A stretch of DNA of 64,000 nt from Cinnamomum chago (Eukaryota; Streptophyta; Magnoliopsida; Laurales; Lauraceae), in assembly GCA_038049695.1 (NCBI GenBank), contig CP142452.1, positions 52,720,501 through 52,784,500 of the forward strand. The letters are read 5' to 3'. Within the stretch, counting starts at the first letter, position 1; each line of letters opens with the position of its first letter. Of this stretch, positions 13,301 to 25,300 are shown piece after piece. Both the position numbers and the translations under genes were made by a program. The notes beneath the pieces were generated by a model that was not told where the DNA came from, did not search any database, and saw only the letters and a list, made by a program, of their open reading frames with translations.

Positions 13301-16300
13301 GTCGCTACCAGCTGGCTTGACAGCTCAGTTAAAGTCAGATTCATCTTATTCATATTATAATTGATCTTAAAATTATTGAATGAATTTGGCAGTGACTCGA
13401 GGATTATGTCAATCTGCGATTCTGTATCAATCGCAGCACCCAGTACATTTAACTCATTTAATGAGTCCATTTTCAGCATGTGGTCCTGTACTGATGTTCC
13501 TTCAGCCATTTTAGTGCTTATCAGCACCCTCATAGCAGCTTGTCTAGCAGGCCTGCCCTAGTCCGCAAACATCTCCTTTAAGTTTGATATAGTATCGTAT
13601 GTAGTCTTATAGGATTGATGTTGGTGTAGCAAAACACTAGACATTGATGCCTGTATATAACATTTGGCCATCTCATTGTCTTTGGCCCATTTGGTGTAAA
13701 GGTCTTATTCGTCCTGTGGTGCATCTTGCCTAGTCTCATCTCGGGGGGGGGGGGGGGGGGGGGGGGGGGGCTTTCTATGGGAAGGACATATTTGTATCCT
13801 GAAGCAGTCAGGACAATATCAATGTTCCTTTTCCAATCTACATAGTTGGATACCACTAACTTGTTCTGGTTGAGGATGGTCGCAAGTGGATTGAAAGTGT
13901 TTGAATTCATGCTGGAAAAACTGTAGCACATAACCATACATTCAATAAAAGAATATAAATGACATTACGGTTTAGTGTTCTACCAAATTCATGTGGAAAT
14001 CCTCTAACCACTAAATTTATAAGACATTGGAATTCCAATCCCTTAGGGCATGCCTCCTTGGGGAGTGCGGATGTCACTTAGATTGGTGTGGATCAAAGTT
14101 GGTTGTAATTAAGATTAAGACTAACTATCTATGATCCCCATCATTCATTATCATCTACGTATCTCATACCAAATAATGTATGACTCCCAATTAGCTTTGG
14201 TTTCTAAAATACATGAGGCAAATCCTTGGGGATACTACATCACTATTTTAGTTAAGTGTGACCCACCTACTAGCATTGCATGACAACCGTTTTGGGCCAC
14301 TCCTCCTTGGGGAGTGGGCCCCCACCACGTATCACCAACACTATTCTAAGGAGATCCATATCTAGTAACCAGACAAATAAAAGCCCTCCGTAGGAAACGG
14401 TTATTCTCAAGATGGCGCGAGGTTAATACTTTCCTTACATTGGACCTATGGTGGAAAACCATGGTGATTTCCCAATTTAAATGCTCCGCTCCCACTTAAT
14501 ATTTTAGAATTGAGGATTTCCTTTTTAGGTATAAGGGCCCACATATATAAACATCAAATCATCTCATGATATGACCAATGATTGGTTCCAAGTCAAGTTA
14601 TATTTAAGGAAGGTCCAATTTTCAAGATTAGTGTTACCAATGGGTCCATCTCATGGGGCCATCAACACTAATTGGAACTCTTTCCAAAAATTAATTTGAT
14701 TTGACCAATTTTGGTAACTTGCTATGCTTGGATCAGATTTGGAAACATTCTAAAACAAGCATTTATCCCTCAATAAAAAGTTTTAAAATTAGAAACTAGT
14801 CATCTCCTCCACATGGTCCAAGCGGAATAGACTTCTTGGGGTTCTAGACTTTCCAAAACTTTGGGATTCCTCAAACTCTTTGTGTGACGCTCCGGAGTCC
14901 CACATCGACTATAGAGAGGTAAGTGAATGGGATTAACGTAAAGCTTACACACTTACCTTGCATGAGGCCTTTTGGTGGGTTAAGACCCACCAGAAACTAA
15001 ACCGTGAGGCCCGTGGGCCAAAGCGGACAATATTATGCATGCGTGTAAGGTGGGGCGTTACACTTTGGGCATATCCAAAACTCTTTTGGTAATCTTCAAA
15101 CTCTTTGATTAGGAGTCCAATCACTTTCCTTTTCGTCTCGTACACCTCCAAAATAAAAAATTACATGAATTCCTATACCTTGACGATGGGACTTATGTGG
15201 TAATCTAATAATGGAAATAAAAGGGCTATAAGGAAATTCACCATGCCTTGCCCTAAGACGGGAAATCAAGGAAACCAAGATGCCCTTTACACTTAGCATT
15301 AAATAAACTAACAACCATAAAAGAAAGTAAAAGACTTGTGGGCCATATGGAGAGGACATGAACCTGCAAAGTTAGTATCATGAACATAGTAGGAACTAGG
15401 TTTAGGAAGATACCATTCATCATCTCATGATGAAAATCCCGAACTGTTAAAAAGAAAAGTTTTGCATCAGTTCGCTTGAGTGAACCTTGATCTGCTCGAG
15501 CGGACACTTTCCAGAGCCTGGTCCGCTCGAGCAACCTGCCCGAAATTCCTGCAGAAAAGACTTTCTTGCCCGAACGTGTCCCTTCTAGTGCATTCATACA
15601 AGATACAATATGCATAAAAACATCAAATCTGATCTTTACAAAGCCTTAGGTCTATCCTCTTCGCATCTCATGCAAATATTAGATCTAGATTACTGATCTA
15701 ATTAGATTAGAGATGATGTATGACTCTGATACCAATTGTTGGAAGTAGGTGGGCCTCGCGGATAGGTTTCAAAAACTTTTGACCCACTTACTGCACTGCA
15801 GGGATCAATTATCCATAAGGCTACGAACCCAATCCAGGATCCAATCCTCAAACTCATCAATCAAGATCAGTAAGAAAAACTATCTCTAAGATAGAAAATA
15901 GCATCACCATGATCCACAATAAATCTACAACATACAAGGAGTAGGTTTTACCGTGGGAGCTCGGTAGTGCTTTAATGGAGTAGTTGACAACTTGTTGGAT
16001 GAAGAACTTTTTCTTTCTAACAAATTAGAATCTCCAAGACCCAATTGTCTTCCACGCTATGTCCCGTATTAGATATCTTTTCTCAAGGAGATGGGTGGGA
16101 TCTCTAAAGGCACGTTCAGTAAACGATGAAGAATCCTCTATTTAGAGGATTCTCTCCATCTCCAAAGAAGGCCACGATCCTCAAGTAGGATTCCCAATGA
16201 GAGTTCCATGTTTGGATGGAGGGAGGATTGCTACAAATTATAGAATGTATGATCTAATGGTAATAAATATTTTTATAAAAATTTCCAAAATCCAAGAAAA

Positions 16301-19300
16301 ATTAAGACCTTGACTTTCACCTCGAAGTTGTTTGTGGTCATCTAGAAAATCTAAACGGTTTAGGTCGTGCAAAGGGGGCCCACAAGAATAAGAAATTAAT
16401 ATTTTAGTACTTGGACGTTTTTGCAAATATCTCAAGATATGGTAAGGATCAATGGTTGAAGTTTGGTCAACTAGTCGTGTTTGACCTTCCAGAAATAACT
16501 ATCGGTTCTGATCATGATCGTGGGGACCATAGGGACCAGAAAATTGAAAAGAATGGACTGGTCTACATCCCGGTTTTGGCCCAACAGAATCTCAGAATTT
16601 GGTCATCTAATGGTTTGGACATTTTTGCAAATATCTCAAGATCTAAGATGAATCAAAGGCTGAAATTTGGTGAAATGGCCGTTTTGGATTATATAAACAT
16701 TATTTAACGGTTTGGATCTTGATTGTGAGACCCAAAAGATGCATTAAAAATGCAAAAACCGGCCAAAACCATATTAATGTCTCAGTCACTGTAGCTTTCC
16801 ACTCATGCATGGATTCACTCGGTCCGACCGGGGGGGGGGGGGGGGGGGGTGTGGGTTTCTGATTGTTTAAATAATCACATGAGGAAAACTCATGTCATTC
16901 CTCTCAAAATCCTCTCCCAACCAAACATGGGAAATCCTCAAAACGCGGAAAATGGAGAGGATTCCTTGGCCATGCCCTTTGCCAAACGTGCCCTAAGAGA
17001 AACCAACTAGAAACTCTAAGGGAATCCGGAAGAGAGAGAGAAGAGGAGGTGTGGGGCGTGCAACTCTTGCACTTGACTTGGGCGTGAATTCGAAGTATGG
17101 AATAGGGATGTGTGGGCCGTCGAAGGCCTCTCCCATATTTATAGCTAAAGCAACCTCATCTTTACTTAGAAGTCTCACTTCTAATAGAAATATTAACTTT
17201 CTAATTCCTTTCCTTTTAGAGTTCAAGTAGAGTTAGTATCTTTCTAATAATTGGGCTAGCGTGCGGACCACTAGGGATTTCATAGAAAACTGGCTCCAAC
17301 TGGGACACCCCGACCCCACATATCATTTGCAATCTGGGCCCACAGTTAATTGCAAATAACTCTACTATATAAATGCAATTGAACTTCAGTCTTAGGAATA
17401 AATTACAAAGAAGACTCTAAACTCTCCTATGACCACAAGTAGACCCCTCCATTTATATCCATGGATCAATTGGACCTGTCCACCAAATTGGATCCGTATC
17501 TTATTATCCTTGAGACTCAATTAATTATAGTGATCATCGGTACCTATCCAATTAACTCTTAATTGGAATGGGTGCGCACTTACCAATGATAAATCCATTA
17601 ATTGGCACAAGGAGATAATGAGAATAGATTCCATCTTGACTATTGAATGTTCCCACAGTCCTACTACCACGTACCTAAGGCACTGAGGTGTTGACCTACA
17701 ATTGGCCTCACTCATCGATAACTCAAAGCAAATGAATAGATATAAACTTGAGTTCATTAATGTCTCAGGATTATGAGCCTATTGGTAGGGAATTATGAGA
17801 GCAGATCTTAAAGTAAAGACAGTGTTTCATAAGGTGCTTTTCATGGTCCTTCAATACATCCAATGTACCAGCACCATGATTCAGAATCTTACATTATGAT
17901 GATCGAGACAAATCACACTATCTCATAGTGATCAAAGTGCTGCAACCTTGTTAGATGAGATGCCCAATCTCATCACTGGTTGTGAAGATATTTAAGTATA
18001 AGATTTGCGACACATGTCTCCCATATATGGATCTCATCCATACACATGTATTACATCTATTATACTTGTGGACTCTAGTTCATCTCATGAACCGTCATGT
18101 CATTCGTACTGGTTATATGCAAGTAAGTAATAAACACTATCATCTCATGAGAGTAAAACATGATTATATTGATAAATAAAGAAATAAATCAATTTATTAC
18201 ATCATCTAATGGATTGAGACCATATAAACTAACAAAAGTACCCGAGCATCATAGGTGAGGTATTGAAGAGATTGAACAATGTTACATTATGTGGTGGGTT
18301 CAATTAGAGAGAATGCAGAATATGCACTCAGATGATATTTAAGTACCAAAGGAGTTGAAATAGCCTTTGACACAAGCATGTAAACATTACATCGCAAGCA
18401 TGTTTTGATGAGCAAAAAAAGTCTCCTAGAGAAGCGAATTACTTAATTACCTAAGAAGTAACAAAGGCGGCCAAGATCCTTCATTACAAACTTAGAATGA
18501 AGACGACGCAACAAGTCTGAATATAATGAGTTTTTTGCTTTTTTGTAAATAACAATAATTAGTTATTATTGCTAACATCAATAATGTGATTAAGATATAC
18601 AAGTAGAAGCATACAACCTCTAATTTGATGGAAGCATTACATCACAAGCATGTTTTGATGAGAAAAAAAAGTCCCCTAGAGAAGCGAATAACTTCAGTAC
18701 CTAAGAACTAACAAAGGCGGCCAAGATCCTTCATTACAAACTCAGAATGAAGACGACGCAACAAGTCTGAATATAATGAGTTATTTGTTTTTTTGTAAAT
18801 AACAATAGTTAGTTATTATTGCTAACAACGATAATGTCATTAAGATATACAAGTAGAAGGATACAACCTCTAATTTGTTTGGTAATATTTTTATTATCCC
18901 TATTTTTTTCAACTTTTTATTCTATTTTGACCCCTTTTCACTTTTATAATAATTTATTTCTTTTTGAAACATTTTTTCCATATATTTTTGATGCGGCGTA
19001 GACCTCATGGCCACATGTGTTGGGCCCACTTAGATTTAGGATGTTTTATTAACTAATTATAGGTCATTAGTTTCTGATTTTATTTAAAGAATGCTATGTA
19101 GGATTAGGTTTCCTATTTTAATTAGGTTTCTTAGAGCTTAAGTTGTGTTTTCCTATATCTATGGCACTGTAGAGAATTATTTCTCAGGAGTTGATTAATG
19201 AAATTGGGTTTTCTCATTGAGGTGCGTCCTCGTTATAGTCTCTTCGAAGATTGATTGTGTCTTCGGACACGTGCTTCGGCACCAATTATTCTCTTAGCTT

Positions 19301-22300
19301 GTCTTCCGCAAGCCCTAACCCTAGGGCCTGCATCAATTGGTATCAGAGCCGAAAAATCCCTTGACCGTCGGCGTGATTAATCCTATCCCCCAGCCCCAAT
19401 CCCAAATCCCTACCCCAAATACCTGAGCATCAACACCCCAAATCCATACTTTTCCCCAAACCCCAAGTCACCGAACCCATCCTCAATCTTACGCATTCCC
19501 ATTCCCAATTTGCATTACCCATAGACCCATTATGCATTCCCATTCCTAATTTTTAGAAAACCAATCCTGACGACCCCATTCCCAGATCCCCTGATCGAGA
19601 CCACACCCCTATCTCTTTCGCACAACCTCTGGTTGGACCCAGACCCCACTCGACCCCCATACTCCTTCCCCAGATCTCGAGCCCAAAAAAAAAAAAAAAA
19701 GAAGCAAAGACGCAAGAAGCAGAAAGGCAGAGAAGACAGAAGAAGAACAAGAAAAAGAAAGACGAAGAAGAGAAGAAAAGAAAAGAAGAAGAGGGAAGAG
19801 AAAAGCGTACCGTGCACGAGTCGACCGTTAGTAGCAACGCTAGATCTCCAAGCCATCATCAAACAACATCATCGTCTTCGCCAACCAGCAGCGTTGCCAT
19901 TTCTGTCGTCGTTGTCCCATCGCCCTTCTCCCTTCTCCTTTTTTTTTTTTTTGAAATGGTAACTTGTATTGATAGAAAAAAGGAAATTACAAAAGAGCTT
20001 TACAGTATAAAAAAATTCTCCCTTCTCCTTTCGTTGAGGCACATGCGCAGTCGAAGACTCTCCTTCGTTCCCTCCCCATATTTGGTCAAAGCAGAACAAT
20101 TGATCTGTAGAGTTTGCATAGCAAGGTTAAAGTAAATCAACTTTGGGTCAGGTTAGTTCCGACCCACTTCTAATTTCGACCCAGCCACCACCACTTATAA
20201 TATCAGCAGAGAAGTCAAGGGCCCAGATTTGACCACAATCAACGGCTGCGACTTCTTTTTGCGATTTTAGGCTCCTCCACCGTCCAATTTTTGATCCGTT
20301 TTCGCCTGCGTGCTCGTAGATAGCAGATCTACTGAAAAGGTCGGTCCATTCACACTTCCAATATGAAATTACATATCAGTAAGTTCTACAATGCACTTTA
20401 AGGAGTCAGATATGCGTGTCAATATGGATTATGGTATGCTATCAATAAAAATTATTTCCCGTAATTTCTTGATTTGAAACAAGAAGAATTGTCCGTTCTT
20501 GAATATTCTGACCAATTCTCAGGGTTCCAAGATGCATGTGGAATGGAGGATGGTGATGAACATGATTTCATTAGTTTTGTAAGAGGCTTGAGACCGGACA
20601 TAGTGGACAGAATGACTGACTGTAAGACCATCCACGAGGCATTTTAGGAAGCAATTCGTATGGAGCGGACGGTCTAGTTTATTGGAAGTTACTTCTCAAG
20701 AAGAAAAGTCACCACACATAACAGACTGTGTTAAGGAACAAATGCCAACTGCTATGTAGACCGATCAACTAGAGTTAGACACAGAAGATTTCACATCTAC
20801 AGTTGGCCTTGAAATTTCTCCTATGAGTACAAATAATCCCTAAGTGCAAACCCCAAGTGATGAAGAGCAAGTTGTTGATAATCCCCACATAAGCTCTCAA
20901 ATTGATTTTGTGTTTAGGGATCGCCAATGGCAATCGGGAGATCAAGAACGATTTGTCAGATACTGTGATTTGATGGTGCAGATTCTACAAGTAAATCATC
21001 CAACGGTTCGATTGCATATCAACACAAATTTCATCCATCCAAAGCAATTTTACATGGAGCTCTACGCAGAAGTTGTAGATCAATTGATGAATCAGAAGTT
21101 CGTCATATTGATCTTTGATCCAGGTGGACATTTTCCGAACTCGAGGTCGAGTTCTTTTTCAAGTGGGGGAGAATGATGCAGTCTTGACCTCATGGCCACA
21201 TGTGTTGGGCCCACTTAGATTTATGATATTTTATTAACTAATTATAGGTCATTAGTTTGTGATTTCATTTAAAGAATGTTATTTAGGATTAGGTTTTCTA
21301 TTTATTTGGTTTCCTATTTTAATTAGGTTTCTTAGAGCTTAAGTTGTGTTTTCCTATTTATATGGCATTGTAGAGAATTATTTCTCTGAGAGTTGATTAA
21401 AGAAATTGGGTTTTCCCATTGAAGTGCGTCCTCGTTATTGTCTCTTCGGAGATTGATTGTGTCTTCGGACACGTGCTTTGGCACCCATTGTGCTCTTAGC
21501 ACGTCCACCGCAAGCCCTAACCCTAATAATATTTCATTATCAAAAGTAATTTTTATTTTTGAATTATTATTTTTATATCTAATATTTCCTATATATTTCT
21601 TTGTGAGCCCAACATCCACGGGCTTTGCTTCAGTGAAGATACTAGTGATATCTATAAGTATCCTAAATTTGCTTAAAGTTGACAGATGAATAAAATGGCC
21701 AAATGGGTCTTTTTGTTAGTTACATTATGAAATGTATTCCTTAAAACATGAACTTTCAACTCTACTGTCTATATGTTTCTTTTTGATGAGGGGATTAACT
21801 CAATTATTATGGTTGTAGGAAAAACCATGAATGTAGCTGTTGAACCTTCGAAGGAAGTTGTGAAGAAGGAGAAACCTGTTACAAAGCAGAGAAGGGTTGT
21901 TGTGACAGGGATGGGTGTGGTGACACCTCTAGGCCACGATCCTGATGTATTCTACAATAATCTCCTTGAGGGTGTAAGCGGTATAAGTGAAATTGAAGCA
22001 TTTGACTGTTCCCATTTTCCAACGGTACATTCGTTAACATTTTGCTACCACATCAATAGTTTAGGCTTCATTTGGACGTAATCAATCTACCATTGTTTTT
22101 TATTTATTTATTATTTTTGCTAGATTTGGTAAGTGTGAGTGTGGGACAGTACTTATGTTATAACCTACTTGCATGGGGACCGATCCCTAGGCGGCTGTGT
22201 TAGATGAGACACCCTTACCACTGAGGTGTCTTTTCTCTACCCCTCTTTTACTTACTAGGGCTTGCTTATGTAATGTTGTGGAAAAGGAAATCCGGGTTCC

Positions 22301-25300
22301 TCTTCCGTGGAAATGGAAGTCCAAGGGTCTGGGTTGGGGTCCTCTTTCATGCTGAAAAACAGCACAAAAACAGCACCTTTCAGCAGAGAGTCATTCTGCA
22401 CCGAACGGCTAACTGTAAAAAATTATGCAGATTTGATTTCCGCTTCCACAGAAAAAGGCCTGGACAAGTGTGCCCTAAAGCAGGATGTTTATCCATTTCC
22501 TTTGTGTGAGGCTATGTCTCGGTTGATGAGGAATTGGAACCAGATTAGATGGACCCGTATCTCTCTGCTTTTCCCCCCCAAATCATTTTCAATTCTGGTC
22601 CTTGCCGCAGTGGTTCGTGAGAACCTCCATGAAGGGGGCTATGATGCCCCAGATATGGAGTTACAACATAGACATGGATTTTATTTATAAAAAAAGTGAA
22701 GCATTGGTATGATGCAATATGCTGCAGTTTTGTATCTGGGTACTGTAGGAGGGAAGGGGTATGCATATGAACCTGAGCAGGCTGTGCTTGTACTCCCTAT
22801 AGGTAGTCTCTGTTGCCACTGGGGAAACACCTAAAATCATTGTCTACTCTTATTGCCTAAATTGAATTGGGTGTAAAGTTGAGAAAGTATCCCTCATGAG
22901 AAATCTGATTTTCCAAGCTCTGTATGCACAAAGAAATGGACAAGCATCCATTCTCCTAAAATATTCTGATTCATTGTGTTTTGGAGAATAGTGAGTTTTG
23001 TTTTTGAATTTAGGTCTAGAAGAGTTAAGATCTAATTAATGAGAGGTGATTTGGGATCTAGAAAATATGGCAGAGACATGGATTTCTTTGTGTCTCCCAG
23101 TATTGGTACCAAGACAACTTCTTGTTGATCTGTTACTGGTACTTATCTAGTTGGTATGACTTGAGCAAGGCACATCTGCCTTGACCGCATTGTATTGGCT
23201 TTGGATGGTTGCTGTGTCAAACCGAAAGGGATTAATTTTGTGCTAAAATTATTTCATTAATTTGGGTCTGATGCAGTGTTTAGCAGGAGACCTGTTATGT
23301 TTCACTGGGGAACATCCAGAAAACACCCCAAGTGTACATTTTGCATAGGCTTTTTCCGCAGAATAATGAAAATGGTTTCCAAGGGATCTGTCTTTCTGTG
23401 TAAACATTTTCCATCCTGAAGGCACTCCTCTTAATTTTTATGAAAGTAGATTCGGACCCAAGGAATAGAAATAACCATTTCTACAGTTTTTAATTAGCGA
23501 TGGAAAATGTTTTGCTGCAATAAATATAAAAACCGAGAACTGTTGAAAATGAAATCCTCAGTTTTCATTTCCACAGAAAATAAAATCATTCTTGAAATGA
23601 AATGCCACAGAAACTGTCGTTCACAAATATGCCCTATCGGACACTCTTTGGATGAGGTGAGAAGGTGGAGACAACTATCCATGGTTAAAAAAAACTATCC
23701 ATGGTTCAAATTTCCTCTTTAGACAGTTTTTTTCCTACTATTTATTCCACATCCAAATGGTCCCTTGGAGAAAACACACTTTTTGATACTTAAAATGGTG
23801 ATTGTAAGTGCCGACTCTTGATTTACATGATAGGCTGTAAACATTCTTCCTATTCCTGAATCCTGATGCTAGACTTTTCTGTAGCGAATTGCTGGCGAAA
23901 TAAAAAATTTCTCATCGGATGGATGTGTTGCTCCGAAACTTTCTAAGAGGATGGACAAATTTATGCTTTACCTACTGACTGCTGGCAAGAAAGCATTGGC
24001 AGATGGAGGGATCACTAATGATGTCATGAATATGTTGGACAAATCAAAATGCGGGGTTCTTATTGGCTCCGCAATGGGTGGGATGAAGGTACAGTATTTG
24101 GTTCTGTTGCTATGAACACAGAAATAATGCTGATAAAAGATAATTGTGAGTTGGAATTTTGGTGCTTAGGTTGCTGCTAATGATTAGTTTGATCAGTCTT
24201 TGATTTCACAAATTTATTGGAAATTTCATATACAGTTCATGTAGTTGGATGTATGCGATACTGCAAGTGTTCTAATTTTGTGAAAAAAAGAATGGTTATC
24301 TCTTACATTATTTGTTTGTGCAGCACAGGAATTAGAAACCACATTTGGTGGGATACTGTTTTCTGCCTTCCTTCCCCACGTCATTTTTTTTTTAATATTT
24401 TTTTTTTTGGGTAAAAAACCCAAGTCATTGTTAATGACATTCACAGCTAGAAAAAGCAATGGCCAGAAAACTTGTATCCCACTTTGTATTAACCTCTGTG
24501 TGCCTCAACCATCTCGGAATGGGTAACCATCTATTTTGTCAAAATGCTCAAAGTGATTGTACTTTGGAGTATATACCAGACACAAACAAAGATTTTTATA
24601 CATCATCAGATAAGCCCTTTTCTTCTACAATCCCTGCTCATCTATTGTGGATCTGGGTTATTCTTTGAGAGCAGGTGTTTAATGATGCAATAGAAGCTTT
24701 AAGGGTCTCGTACAAGAAGATGAATCCCTTTTGTGTTCCTTTTGCAACTACTAATATGGGCTCTGCAATACTTGCAATGGATTTGGTAAGCTAGTATCTA
24801 TTACTGAAATAATAAGAATTCTTGAAATTTGGGGTTGACTTTCATCATCTTTTATTTCTTCCTTGTATTGGATTTGGTGTGTAAAATGCAGAAATGGATG
24901 GGGCCAAACTATTCGATTTCAACTGCTTGTGCAACTAGCAACTTTTGTATATTGAATGCAGCAAACCACATTAAAAGAAATGAAGCTGTAAGTTCCTCAC
25001 TTTGCTCCTCTTTGGTTCCTACCGGCTAATAGAACTGTTTTATGTGAAGCCCAATGGATGAGGTGATAGTAAATTAGCCAATGAGTGTCGGCTCTACTTT
25101 TATTAAATGATACTGACTGCTGTGTTCTTTAAGTCAGGAAAATGTGAAAATGAAGAGGGAAAAATTTGGGCTTATGCATGTGGCATAGTTATGAAACGTA
25201 AAATGTTTGATAATTTATTTATTATTGAAATGGCAACTGATATTCAAAAGAGTACAAACCATGATAAAGACCATATGGACACTCAGAATAAACTAAATAC

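Larger units (their letters stand above)
8330..18234 (-). mobile_element. 9.9-kb Ty1/copia retrotransposon, long-LTR type (element B)
   Basis: Minus-strand element with LTRs 8330-10050 and 15737-18234, PBS at 15721-15734 (minus-strand TGGTATCAGAGTCA, initiator-Met tRNA type), polypurine tract at 10051-10064, and gag, protease, integrase, RT, RNase H in copia order. It sits inside element A: flanks GAAGT (8325-8329) and AAAGT (18235-18239) form a 5-bp TSD with one change. LTR size resembles Angela/Tork-group elements (inference). Roughly 18 differences in the last ~985 bp of the LTRs show a moderately young insertion. Frameshifts and stops mean it is not autonomous. Confidence 0.93.
18989..21526 (+). 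mobile_element. Small non-autonomous Ty3/gypsy retrotransposon
   Basis: LTRs at 18989-19335 (TGATGC...GCATCA) and 21174-about 21526 (right end decayed). The PBS begins 19336 (ATTGGTATCAGAGCC) and a polypurine tract AAGTGGGGGAGAA precedes the 3' LTR. The ~1.84-kb interior has only a gag-like relic and a short 3' ORF, with no protease, RT or integrase. A clear TSD is not visible. Confidence 0.85.

Noticed and set aside
19633-19962. Lys/Arg/Glu-rich open frame on the + strand and Phe/Leu-rich frames on the - strand
   Set aside because: They come from a purine-rich GAAGAAGAA tract in the leader of the small gypsy element; low complexity only.
22273-22690. Overlapping open frames in KASII intron 2
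   Set aside because: No known domain, no splice signals linking them to KASII exons; probably decayed repeat sequence.
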